A model generated the notes under the pieces. The model saw only the letters and a list, made by a program, of their open reading frames with translations, searched no databases and was not told the DNA's origin. A program made the position numbers and the translations under genes. Shown one piece after another: positions 25,985-34,111 of a stretch of DNA of 64,000 nt (its first letter is position 1; each line of letters starts with the position of its first letter). This stretch comes from Clostridium sp. 27_14 (GTDB lineage Bacteria > Bacillota > Clostridia > TANB77 > CAG-508), in contig MNRQ01000022.1 of NCBI GenBank assembly GCA_001916035.1, positions 34,418 to 98,417 on the forward strand. The letters are read 5' to 3'.

Positions 25985-26968
25985 TTGTCTAGATCTGGCA
26001 TAGTAAACGTGAGTATGGTAATCACGGAAGAAAAAATTTTATCAAATATAGATAAAGTTCAAAAATTAATAAATCCAAACAGTAAAAAACAAATAGTACA
26101 ATTAGAAGAAGATACATATTTTAAAGACTTAGTAGAATCAATAAAAACATATTTAAACGAATATCCTAAAAAGAAGAATTTTCCAAGCAGTGTATACAAT
26201 GCTGCTTACGGACTAGTTGAATATGCAACAAATCAATTTGAAGAAAATACAAAGAAAATAGAAGAATTAATTAGACAAAGAGAACAAAATATAGCTTTAG
26301 CTGGACAATTAAAAGAACTGATAGAAACTGTTCAAAATAAAGAAGAAGATTGGAAAGAGCAAGTAAAAGAGGCAGAAGATACTTTTTCAGAAGATATTAC
26401 AGAAACTTTAATGGTTTTAGGAAAAACAAAAACAGAAACTTCTCAAAATTATCAAGATGCAATGAAATTATTACATGCACGTGTTAATAATTTAGAATCA
26501 AATTTGCATATTGAAATAGATATGGAAAGAATAGAAGATAGATCAAAAGCTCTAAGTTATATAGGAATAGAAGTGGCAGATGCTTTAAAATCAATTCCTA
26601 CACCAGTTGATATAACAGAGCAAGAAACAGTAGTAGAGCAAACAGAAAATGTTGAACAAGTTGAACAAATAGAAGAAATTCAAGAACAACCAGTTGAAAA
26701 AATAAAAACTGCTAAGACTAAAAAATCTAAAAAGGCAGAAAATGTACAAAAGATTGAAGAAAATACACAAGAACAAACAGAAAATGTTGAACAACAAGCT
26801 GAACAAGTTCAAGTTATTGAAGAACAACAAGTTGAAAAAACTAAAAAACCTTCTTTATGGCAAAGATTTAAAAATAGTAAATTTGTTAGAACTATTAAAT
26901 ATGTAATGAAAATTAGAGTAGTTTTAGATTATCCAGCTTTACCAGAGGGTAGAGGAGAAAATAATTAA
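25985..26968 (+). CDS. coiled-coil protein with Glu/Gln/Val-rich linker, unknown
   Basis: This 327-residue protein has no family I recognise. Residues 1-200 are mostly charged helix (coiled-coil prediction likely at about 70-190). Residues 205-285 are low-complexity repeats of VEQ/EEQ/QTEN. The last 40 residues are basic and conserved-looking (LWQRFKNSKFVRTIKYVMKIRVVLDYPALPEG, given here in part). The start is TTG at 25,985, nine bases after GGAGG; the TTG at 25,976 abuts the ribosome binding site and is unlikely. A strong promoter lies 55 bases upstream. The linker and the basic tail suggest a scaffold or envelope-associated protein. Confidence 0.6.
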   Translation: MSRSGIVNVSMVITEEKILSNIDKVQKLINPNSKKQIVQLEEDTYFKDLVESIKTYLNEYPKKKNFPSSVYNAAYGLVEYATNQFEENTKKIEELIRQREQNIALAGQLKELIETVQNKEEDWKEQVKEAEDTFSEDITETLMVLGKTKTETSQNYQDAMKLLHARVNNLESNLHIEIDMERIEDRSKALSYIGIEVADALKSIPTPVDITEQETVVEQTENVEQVEQIEEIQEQPVEKIKTAKTKKSKKAENVQKIEENTQEQTENVEQQAEQVQVIEEQQVEKTKKPSLWQRFKNSKFVRTIKYVMKIRVVLDYPALPEGRGENN

Positions 26969-26987
26969 TATATATAAATGTGAATAG

Positions 26988-27020
26988 CCACTAGTATTAG
27001 TAAAGAACTAATATTAGTGG
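26988..27020. terminator. hairpin between convergent genes
   Basis: CCACTAGTATTAG pairs with CTAATATTAGTGG (one mismatch) around a seven-base loop. There is no long T-run directly after it. Confidence 0.5.
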
Positions 27021-27079
27021 TATTTGTTTAGAAAAGTCTTTTGAGTTTTTATAATATTAATAAAATGATGAGATGTTTT

Positions 27080-27358
27080 CTAATATGGAAATCTTTCGTA
27101 TAAATATTTGATAATATCATCTGCATTATGTTCGGTTACATGTAAATAGATGTCTTTGTCTAAGGAAATCCACATGTTTAAAGAATAGTTGTCAATATTG
27201 TCTATATATGTTCCGATTATTTCTGCCATTTCTACTGGATTGGCATATTGTTTATTCCATTTTAATGCAGTGTTTAATTCTAAGTTTGTGTTGTAGAAAT
27301 GGCTTAAAAATTTATTGACTTCTCCTGGTTTTTCACTAAATAAGTTGACAGTAATCAT
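27080..27358 (-). CDS. small conserved hypothetical protein
   Basis: This 92-residue soluble protein starts MITVNLFSEKPGEV and contains a leucine/asparagine-rich middle and a C-terminal IIKYLYERFPY. The start is the complement of 27,356-27,358, eight bases after GGGAG, not the upstream ATG that overlaps the binding site. I recognise no domain with confidence. It is isolated, with family-1 repeat material just upstream at 27,428-27,534. Confidence 0.5.
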   Translation of the reverse strand: MITVNLFSEKPGEVNKFLSHFYNTNLELNTALKWNKQYANPVEMAEIIGTYIDNIDNYSLNMWISLDKDIYLHVTEHNADDIIKYLYERFPY

Positions 27359-27427
27359 ATTATATACTCCCATTATTTTTCTTTTTTATAGTATGTCCAA
27401 TATGAAGAAAAATATAACAAAAAATAA

Positions 27428-27468
27428 CCATACACAGAAAATTTATGAAATAAATTTTTTGTGTATGG
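27428..27468. repeat. long hairpin
   Basis: CCATACACA pairs with TGTGTATGG, with an inner AAAATTTA/TAAATTTT stem and a four-base loop. It directly abuts the degenerate family-1 repeat that follows. Confidence 0.6.
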
Positions 27469-27534
27469 ACAAAGACGTGGACTTTAAAATGTTTTAAATG
27501 AGAGCAAATGTTATTAATGTTTGCATCTTTGTTC
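27467..27534. repeat. intergenic inverted repeat, family 1, diverged copy
   Basis: The left arm GGACAAAGACGTGGACTTT (27,467-27,485) and right arm TTTGCATCTTTGTTC (27,520-27,534) match the other copies in the opposite orientation, with several changes. It lies beyond the end of the minus-strand Nudix gene. Confidence 0.5.
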
Positions 27535-27549
27535 GTGATGTTTTATATG

Positions 27550-28392
27550 TTATTGCTGGATATTGTTATTATTTTTGTATTGAAATAATACAGAAGGTCG
27601 ATGACCTTTACCGGTTAACATTTTATCGGTTTTTTCAACTTTGTTTGCAATAATTCTTCTAAATGCGGGAGCTAATAATTTTTCTCCTAGAATTACTTCA
27701 TAAACGTCTTGAAGTTCACCTAGTGTAAAATATTTAGGCATCATATTAAATACAATATCAGTATAATTTATTTTATTTCGTAGTCTTTCAATTCCTGTTA
27801 ATATTACTTTTGGGTGATCAAAGGCAATATTTTCATTTTTCAAGATTGAAAAAGAGTACTGATTAGTGGTTTTTTGTATTATATTTTTTTGGATTGAAAA
27901 ATTTATTGTTTCGTTACCATTATTTAAAGTGATGTTTACAATATTATTTACTTCTGTAAATTCAGTAATATCAAACCATGATGCATTTTGACTAATGTTA
28001 TTTTCTAATTTGTTTTTGTCAACTAGTGACATATATGCGGTTGAAACAACACGTGTTCTTGGATCTCTTTTTATATCATCAAAAGTATATAGCTGTTCTA
28101 AATATATGTTGGATAAATTAGTTTCCTTTTTTAGAATTCTTTTTGCACATTCATCAAGAGTTTCATTTTTTGGATTTACAAATCCACCTGGTAAACACCA
28201 TTTGCCTTTAAATGGAAAATCATCTCTTTTGACAAGTAAAATACTAATCATTTTTGTACTTGTTTTTCTATAATTTATTGAATCTTTGCTTGATACACTA
28301 ATTAATAATATGTCAGATGTCATGCTAAGTCTGTCAAATTTTGTTATGTCATAGTTTTCTAAAAATTCTTTTTCATTATTATATTCTTTCAT
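27550..28392 (-). CDS. NrtR-family regulator (Nudix domain plus winged helix)
   Basis: This 280-residue protein has a Nudix domain (GKWCLPGGFVNPKNETLDE) followed by the NrtR-type DNA-binding domain (FTLGELQDVYEVILGE, then FRRIIANKVEKT and the G-x-RPS-x-L-F end). NrtR proteins are repressors that usually sense ADP-ribose or related ligands. The Nudix box is degenerate: the R-E-x-x-E-E helix reads RILKKE, lacking two metal-binding glutamates, so it should bind rather than cleave. The start is the complement of 28,390-28,392 behind AAAGGA; the longest frame would begin inside the -35 box. It diverges from two radical SAM genes, the likely targets. Confidence 0.83.
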   Translation of the reverse strand: MKEYNNEKEFLENYDITKFDRLSMTSDILLISVSSKDSINYRKTSTKMISILLVKRDDFPFKGKWCLPGGFVNPKNETLDECAKRILKKETNLSNIYLEQLYTFDDIKRDPRTRVVSTAYMSLVDKNKLENNISQNASWFDITEFTEVNNIVNITLNNGNETINFSIQKNIIQKTTNQYSFSILKNENIAFDHPKVILTGIERLRNKINYTDIVFNMMPKYFTLGELQDVYEVILGEKLLAPAFRRIIANKVEKTDKMLTGKGHRPSVLFQYKNNNNIQQ

Positions 28393-28477
28393 AGTAATTT
28401 TCATTCCTTTCTTGTTTTGTTCAAAGGCGTATATAGTATTTTTTTGAATTTGTTTCTTTTTATAAATACTTATTAGC

Positions 28478-28506
28478 ATTATATAAAAAACAAAAGAATT
28501 GGTCAA
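28478..28506 (-). promoter_or_regulatory. promoter of the NrtR-like gene
   Basis: On the minus strand, TTGACC (complement of 28,501-28,506) and TATAAT (complement of 28,478-28,483) are 17 bases apart. This rules out the upstream start codon at 28,506. Confidence 0.65.
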
Positions 28507-28566
28507 GTTTTAAAGAAAAAAGAATGTGTTAATTATAATTTTTATTTTTAATTTTTAGAAAAATAC

Positions 28567-28595
28567 TTGACAAATATAAATGTTTTTATTAGAAT
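28567..28595 (+). promoter_or_regulatory. promoter of the radical SAM pair
   Basis: TTGACA (28,567-28,572) and TAGAAT (28,590-28,595) are 17 bases apart. With the divergent promoter it leaves a 60-base AT-rich interval (28,507-28,566) where the regulator could bind both. Confidence 0.65.
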
Positions 28596-28644
28596 GTTAA
28601 TATCAAAATATAAATAACAATGAAATCAAAAGGAAGTGTTGTAT

Positions 28645-29544
28645 ATGGAAAAGAAAGAAAAGATAAGATTAAAGCCTTCTCAAAATAGCATTTGTGGAAG
28701 TAGTTATAATTTGCTAAATGTTAAATTATTAAATGGTTGTAATGGAAAATGTGAATTTTGTATTGCTGCTGGTACACCAGTAAAAAAATCAGCAGATGCA
28801 CAAAGATTTATTGATACTGCTAATTCAATGACGAAATTTTCAAAGGTTGATATTTTAGGTGGAGAGCCAACTTTATATCCTAACTTACTTGAGATATTAA
28901 AAGGAATTAGACCATATAAAGATGATATAGGTATAATTAGTAATGGTTCTAATTTGAAAAGGATTAAAGAGTGTCTACCATATTTGGATACAGTGACTTT
29001 AAGTATTCATTCTTTTGATTATAGTAAAAATTCAACAGGTATATGTATTAATGAAGAAGAATTGAGAGATTTGAATAAGAACAAAGGAAATGTTGAAACT
29101 ATATCAACTGTTGTTATTACAAAAGAAACGGTTTCTAATTTAGAAGAAATAAAGGATTATGCTAAAAAAGCTAAAGAATTAGGTTTTTCAGCAATTAAAT
29201 TGATGGAATTAGTTACATCAAATGAGAATATTGATTTTATTGATTTACAGGATTTATTGATAAAATTTGGTATTCATCAAAAAAATGCTACATTAAAAGG
29301 TTGTTTTTTTGAATTACCAGAGTTATCAGAGTATTTAGGAATAAAAACTTATATAAAATTATGTTGTCCATTTAATAATGTATTTAAAGCAAAAAGTTTT
29401 GGAATACCAGATATTGAATATCAACATGATTATATGAATGTTATTCAACCAGATTGTTCAGTAACTGATAGTTGGATATATGATTTATTTGATAATAAAA
29501 TTTTGAATGGAGATGATGTAAATGTCAATTACCTTAAGAAGTAA
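28645..29544 (+). CDS. radical SAM protein, first of a tandem paralogous pair
   Basis: This 299-residue radical SAM protein has the cluster motif C-x3-C-x2-C at Cys32, Cys36 and Cys39 (NGCNGKCEFC), the LGGEPTLYP loop (GGE motif) and a C-terminal region with GCFFELPEL and KLCCPF. The pattern resembles MoaA-like/SPASM-type core folds without an obvious SPASM domain. The C-terminal cysteines could hold a second cluster or a substrate. It shares its layout with the next gene, including the F-(I/V)-D-L-Q-(D/N)-L-L and G-C-(F/Y)-x-E segments. The start follows AAAGGA by 10 bases. The reaction is unknown; the divergent NrtR-type gene suggests ADP-ribose- or NAD-linked control. Confidence 0.75.
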   Translation: MEKKEKIRLKPSQNSICGSSYNLLNVKLLNGCNGKCEFCIAAGTPVKKSADAQRFIDTANSMTKFSKVDILGGEPTLYPNLLEILKGIRPYKDDIGIISNGSNLKRIKECLPYLDTVTLSIHSFDYSKNSTGICINEEELRDLNKNKGNVETISTVVITKETVSNLEEIKDYAKKAKELGFSAIKLMELVTSNENIDFIDLQDLLIKFGIHQKNATLKGCFFELPELSEYLGIKTYIKLCCPFNNVFKAKSFGIPDIEYQHDYMNVIQPDCSVTDSWIYDLFDNKILNGDDVNVNYLKK

Positions 29545-30394
29545 GGAAAATTATTGTATGGGAAGAATGGGGCCAAGATTATGTATTCAAACTACTACAG
29601 CTTGTAATGGAAAATGTTATTTTTGTGTGGGGAGATTTAATAAACCATCTAAGACTAATGTGGATGAAATTATAAAAAGTGCTATAAAATTAGATAAATA
29701 TTTGGATGTTCTTTTGTTAGGTGGAGAATCAACCTTGTTTCCAGATGATTTAGTTAAAATTATTGATTCTATTGCACCATATAAAAGGAAGATTACAGTT
29801 AATACTAATGGTTATAATTTGAAGTGTTTATTACCAGTTATAACAAAATTGGATAAAGTAATTGTTTCTGTTATGGGAGATGAAAAAGTAAATAATGAAA
29901 TAGTTGGAGTTATACCAGAATTAGATCAAATAAAAGAATTTCATAGATTAAATCCGAGCCTTAAGTTAAGAGTTAATTGTGTTGTTAATAAAAAGGGGAT
30001 TGATTCATTTGATAAAATGGAAAAATTTGCTTTGGAGATGAAGAAAATAGGGTTTACATCAATAAAATTTTCAGAAATGTCAACAGATGATTGTAATGAT
30101 CCTAATTTTGTTGATTTGCAAAATCTATTGAAACCATATTGTAGTGATCTTCATCAAGGTGATACTTTACAACATGGTTGTTATTTAGAACCAGAATCAC
30201 TTAGAAAAAGATTTGGAATAAAAACTATTTTGAATTTAACTTGTAATTTGAAAACACCAATTAAGCAGCCACAATTTCAGTCATTAAGTTATGAGCCAGT
30301 GTGTTTTGATAGTGTATATATATCACCTGATGGGAGTATTCATAAAAGGATAGAGGCTTCACAGGATTTGGCAAATGATAGAGGAGCTTGTTAA
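29522..30394 (+). CDS. radical SAM protein, second of a tandem paralogous pair
   Basis: This 290-residue paralogue of the preceding protein has its cluster motif at Cys28, Cys32 and Cys35 (ACNGKCYFCVG), the LLGGESTLFP loop (GGE motif with Glu kept), and the C-terminal GCYLEPESLRKRFGIKT block with later LTCNL. The gene overlaps the previous one by 23 bases and has its own GGAG nine bases upstream, so the two are translationally coupled. The C-terminus holds SPDGSIHKR, a strand typical of radical SAM peptide or tRNA modifiers. The function is unknown. Two similar halves from one operon may form a heterodimer or act in succession. Confidence 0.75.
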   Translation: MSITLRSKENYCMGRMGPRLCIQTTTACNGKCYFCVGRFNKPSKTNVDEIIKSAIKLDKYLDVLLLGGESTLFPDDLVKIIDSIAPYKRKITVNTNGYNLKCLLPVITKLDKVIVSVMGDEKVNNEIVGVIPELDQIKEFHRLNPSLKLRVNCVVNKKGIDSFDKMEKFALEMKKIGFTSIKFSEMSTDDCNDPNFVDLQNLLKPYCSDLHQGDTLQHGCYLEPESLRKRFGIKTILNLTCNLKTPIKQPQFQSLSYEPVCFDSVYISPDGSIHKRIEASQDLANDRGAC

Positions 30395-30416
30395 TAACAT
30401 TTAATTTATATAATAT

Positions 30417-30446
30417 AAAAAAATCGTCTGTTTAGACGATTTTTTT
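30417..30446. terminator. bidirectional terminator between the radical SAM pair and the tRNA
   Basis: AAAAAATCGTCT pairs with AGACGATTTTTT around a short loop. It abuts the CCA end of the minus-strand tRNA. Confidence 0.8.
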
Positions 30447-30522
30447 GGTGCTCCCTCAAGGATTCGAACCTTGGACCCACCGGTTATGAGCCGGTTGCTC
30501 TGACCAACTGAGCTAAGGGAGC
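30446..30522 (-). tRNA. tRNA with CAU anticodon (tRNA-Met, or tRNA-Ile2)
   Basis: The cloverleaf is complete on the minus strand: the acceptor stem GCTCCCT pairs with AGGGAGC, the D-arm is GCTCAGTTGGTCAGAGC, the anticodon stem ACCGG/CCGGT holds the loop CTCATAA (anticodon CAU), the T-arm contains GGTTCGAATCC and the CCA end is encoded. The anticodon stem lacks the three G-C pairs of initiator tRNA and the first base pair is normal, so it is not fMet. Elongator Met is most likely; a lysidine-modified Ile2 tRNA with the same anticodon cannot be ruled out. It is 300 bases from the next gene. Confidence 0.9.
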
Positions 30523-30829
30523 GTTAAGACATATTATCCTTAACACAAGTCATAGTATACAGTATTTTTATAAACTTGTCAATAGAAATTTTGAAAAAAA
30601 TTAAATTTCTTACTCAGGAGAGTTTTATGTTGTTATTTTTATGATATTTTAAGAGGAAAAAATTTTTTATAAAAATTTTAAAAGATAATGCAGAAAAACG
30701 AAAAATGTGATAAAATTTAAAAGTATCAATTATAGAATCCTTTAAATGTAAAATTATTTAGAAAGGGAAAACAGATTTTAATAGTAATATTTTGCTATTT
30801 AGTAAACAAATATAATAGGAGGGCTTATT

Positions 30830-32269
30830 ATGAGTAAAGTGGATTTTTGTGTTCACAGATACTGTCGGCAAAGTGAAGTAGCAGGATCAAGTTTCTTTTA
30901 TTCTGTTCATTGGCCAGATGGTGAAAATGTGAGATTTTTTTTGGATGCTGGAGCATTCCAAGGTGTAAATAATTCTTACCTAAATGGATATTTTCCTTTT
31001 AAAGCAGAAAAATTATCTTTTGGAATAGTTACACATGTACATTTTGACCATGTGGGTTTGTTACCAGTAATTGTGCGGCAAGGTTTTAAAGGTAAAATTT
31101 ATTCTAGCTATGGAACAGTAAATCTTTTAGATGTGGCTTTAGCTGATACGGTAAAAATTGAAGATAAACAATTAGGAAGAACAATAGCTACAGCTGAAGA
31201 AGTTGAGGAGACACTTGAAAAGACAGTTGGCTGTGCATATAGAAAAATAATAAAACCACATAAAAATATTAAGATTATCTTTTTTGAAAATGGTCATTTA
31301 ATAGGTGCAGCAGTTATATTAATAATTATTTCTTGTCCAGGTAGAGAAGATATTACAATTTTACATACAGGAGATTATAAAGATAAAAATTTATTTTTTG
31401 ATGTTGATGCTATACCTGAAAATATCAAAAATATGAAAATATCTTCTTTTGTAACTGAATCAACTTATGGAAATGTAGATTCTACAAATTCAAAGTTTGA
31501 TGAATGTTTAGTAGAAAACACAGTATGGGCCATAAAAAGAGGAATGACTGTGTTATATCCTACTTTTGCATTGGGTAGACACCAGGAAGTATTGTATAAA
31601 ATTAAACAAATTAAAGAAAAGGAGTTAATACCAAAGGAAACTCTTGTGGTTGTAGATGGTAAAGCTTCACAAATATATAATACTAGGTTCCAATATTCAG
31701 ATTTGGGAATAAAGCTAGAGATGAAAAAATTTATGCCTAAATATTGTAAATGTATACCACGTGATCTTACAAAAAAATTTGTTAGAAATGAGATTATTAA
31801 AAACAATGATCCGAAAATTATTGTTGCTCCAGGTGGAATGTGTGATTATGGAGCAGCAAGTGTGTATACTAAAAAATTTATTTCTGATCAGAATGTAATG
31901 ATACATGGAGTAGGATATGCGGCACCAAATTCAGTAATGTACAAATTATTAAATACATTGCAGGGAGAAACTGTTAGTTGTTATGGAGATACATATATCA
32001 AAAAATGTATGACCAAAATAACTGCTGAAGTAACATCTCATGGACCAAGGGATATTTTATTAAGATTTATTAATGATTTTCCAAATACTATGTCAGTGTC
32101 TATTAATCATGGAGGATTGATTACTCAAAAATGGTTTAGAAAAAGTGTTTTGGAAAATACAAAGTTATTAGAAAATCAAGTTGATATATGTTCACCAGAA
32201 AAAGGAGTGGTAATAGAAGCTGAAGGAATAACAGGGACATTTAACACAAAATTTGCTACAAGTTGTTAA
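30830..32269 (+). CDS. metallo-beta-lactamase/beta-CASP family protein (RNase-like)
   Basis: This 479-residue protein has the zinc motif HVHFDH at residues 69-74, a second histidine in ENGHLIGAA, aspartate in LHTGDYKD, the TESTYGN motif of CPSF/Ysh1-like beta-CASP enzymes and the C-terminal VSINHGG. It is distinct from RNase J at 360-2330 and closer to archaeal-type CPSF-like nucleases (KH domain absent). A role in RNA 3' processing or DNA repair is possible; none is shown by context. The ribosome binding site GGAGGG lies seven bases upstream. The preceding 300 bases (30,523-30,829) hold no gene; the upstream tRNA is on the other strand. Confidence 0.8.
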   Translation: MSKVDFCVHRYCRQSEVAGSSFFYSVHWPDGENVRFFLDAGAFQGVNNSYLNGYFPFKAEKLSFGIVTHVHFDHVGLLPVIVRQGFKGKIYSSYGTVNLLDVALADTVKIEDKQLGRTIATAEEVEETLEKTVGCAYRKIIKPHKNIKIIFFENGHLIGAAVILIIISCPGREDITILHTGDYKDKNLFFDVDAIPENIKNMKISSFVTESTYGNVDSTNSKFDECLVENTVWAIKRGMTVLYPTFALGRHQEVLYKIKQIKEKELIPKETLVVVDGKASQIYNTRFQYSDLGIKLEMKKFMPKYCKCIPRDLTKKFVRNEIIKNNDPKIIVAPGGMCDYGAASVYTKKFISDQNVMIHGVGYAAPNSVMYKLLNTLQGETVSCYGDTYIKKCMTKITAEVTSHGPRDILLRFINDFPNTMSVSINHGGLITQKWFRKSVLENTKLLENQVDICSPEKGVVIEAEGITGTFNTKFATSC

Positions 32270-32318
32270 AAATATTTGTTTAAAATAACTAAAGAAAATA
32301 TTAAAAATATTTAATACG

Positions 32319-32353
32319 AAAACCAGAGCTTATAATTTATAAGCTCTGGTTTA
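32319..32353. terminator. bidirectional terminator
   Basis: AACCAGAGCTTATAA and TTATAAGCTCTGGTT form a near-perfect long stem between convergent genes. Confidence 0.75.
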
Positions 32354-32369
32354 TGTTATGTTTTAGAAT

Positions 32370-33863
32370 TTAAAATAATTTTAAAATTTCCTTTACGAAT
32401 GGGCTACGAACAGATTCTTCTTCTTCAAATCCAATTTGATAGCAGAAAGATTTACCTTTTAACAGTTCAGATGCATAAGTGAGGCCATTGTATCTTTCAT
32501 TTAACCCTTTGGCGTCTGTCTGTGAAGGATCTCCTGATAAAATGATTTTTGATCCTTTTCCTATTCTTGTCAGAAGAGTTTTCATTTCTTCTGGGCGAAT
32601 GTTTTGAGCTTCATCTACAATGTAATAGGCGTTTGTAAAGGTTCTGCCTCTTAATAAGTCAAGAGAGATAATTCTGAAAACTCCATCATCCATAATATCT
32701 CTTAATACATCAGGTTTTAAAGAAGATTGTGTTGTTGATGCAGAAGGATTAGTGCTAATAAGTTCATGGTTATTATTTTTTCTTTTCTGCTTTTTTTCGT
32801 CTTCACTTTGAGTTCTTGTACTGCTTTTATACTTGAAATATTTGTTAAAGTTTAATATTTCATTGGCGTTGTCAAGGATACCTGCTGTATATGGGTTCAA
32901 TTTTTCTTCAAGAGAGCCTTTTACAGCTCCGATTTTTCGAACCTTTTCATCAAGCATTGGTGCAGAGACTAATACTCTGTTATATAATGCAGAATTGTTG
33001 TTCCAACTTAACTTTTTGGTTTGTGCAAATCCAGCTACTAATGAGCAAAAGGTTTTCCCTGTTCCTGCGGCACCTTTTACTATAACAATAGGAATTGTTG
33101 AAGGTGAGGCTGTTAGAGCATGAAGTAAAAATGATTGGGATTTATTAAGAGGTTTAAATCCGTGTGTTAAGTTAATAGCAGAATCATATAACATTGAAAC
33201 TTGTGTTCCATTGTAAATACCTAAAGCTGAGTGACCATAATAGTCACGTAAAGTGATAAAGGTATTTAATGGTATTTCGGCAGTTGATAATTTCAAGTCA
33301 GATAGGTTACATTTTTTCTTATCATAGAACTTATTAATAATATCAGGGGTGACTTCAAGAGTGATTTGTCCTGAGTACTGTTCTTCAAGAACAGGGAAGA
33401 GCCGGAATTTAGGTTCTTCAGCTTTGATTTTAAGGTAATCAGCTCTTAAACGTGTGGAATCACTCATTGAGATAAGAATAACATTATCAATATTGTCAGG
33501 TTTATTTTCCTGCAGATATTTGCATAATGCAAATCTTCTTTTATCATAGTTGGAAAGATTTGAAAATGGTAAATCTACTGCTTTTTTATTTCTGTAATTG
33601 TGCTCTTTAGGTGCATCAAGTGCTACTTTAAGAAGACTGCCATTTCTTTGAGTAAATCCTTCGTTGATTAATTTGTTAATTCCGATTTCTCTGAGCATTT
33701 TTAATACTGCTTTTGCGTTTTTTGTTTCTTCTGGATAACCTTCGTAAGTTTCCAATTCTTCTATTGTTGCCATTGGAATTATTACAGTGTTGTCACTGTC
33801 AAACTGTTCGGTTGCATTTGCAATAAGTAGTGCTTCCATTCCTAAAACAAATTCTTTTGCCAT
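32370..33863 (-). CDS. PhoH-family ATPase with an N-terminal PIN-like domain
   Basis: This 497-residue protein has a PIN-type domain (1-about 135) fused to a PhoH ATPase. The ATPase Walker A is GAAGTGKT near residue 270, Walker B is YIVDEAQN and LSGDPSQTD is the sensor-like motif. The PIN entry motif, normally L-D-T-N-V-L, reads LGMEALL, so the catalytic Asp is absent and the domain is probably not a nuclease. A low-complexity, charged insert (SEDEKKQKRKNNN) lies within the ATPase between Walker A and B. The start is the complement of 33,861-33,863 behind AAAGGAG. PhoH2 proteins couple RNA unwinding to cleavage; here the cleaving half seems lost. Confidence 0.82.
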   Translation of the reverse strand: MAKEFVLGMEALLIANATEQFDSDNTVIIPMATIEELETYEGYPEETKNAKAVLKMLREIGINKLINEGFTQRNGSLLKVALDAPKEHNYRNKKAVDLPFSNLSNYDKRRFALCKYLQENKPDNIDNVILISMSDSTRLRADYLKIKAEEPKFRLFPVLEEQYSGQITLEVTPDIINKFYDKKKCNLSDLKLSTAEIPLNTFITLRDYYGHSALGIYNGTQVSMLYDSAINLTHGFKPLNKSQSFLLHALTASPSTIPIVIVKGAAGTGKTFCSLVAGFAQTKKLSWNNNSALYNRVLVSAPMLDEKVRKIGAVKGSLEEKLNPYTAGILDNANEILNFNKYFKYKSSTRTQSEDEKKQKRKNNNHELISTNPSASTTQSSLKPDVLRDIMDDGVFRIISLDLLRGRTFTNAYYIVDEAQNIRPEEMKTLLTRIGKGSKIILSGDPSQTDAKGLNERYNGLTYASELLKGKSFCYQIGFEEEESVRSPFVKEILKLF

Positions 33864-34111
33864 ATTGTAATCTCCTTTCATAATGTGTGAATTTGTTTAC
33901 TTGTAACATAACAAATTTTGCCTATTTATAAAATGATACAAATAGTAGAAAATTTATTAAAGATATTTTATCATAATTATGTAAATAATTCAATAATTAA
34001 AGTAAAATAAAGAAATTTATAATAATACATTAATAAAATACTGAAAAAAACTTGAAAAAAAGGCAAAAACAATGTAAAATAGTAAGAAGTAAAAAAGAAG
34101 GAGACGAAAAA

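Noticed and set aside
28645..30394. Radical SAM pair as prokaryotic viperins (antiviral)
   Set aside because: The cluster motif is CNGKCxFC, not the viperin CNYKCGFC, and the viperin C-terminal signature and kinase partner are absent.
30446..30522. Initiator tRNA(fMet)
   Set aside because: The anticodon stem lacks the three consecutive G-C pairs and the first acceptor pair is a normal G-C, unlike bacterial initiator tRNA.
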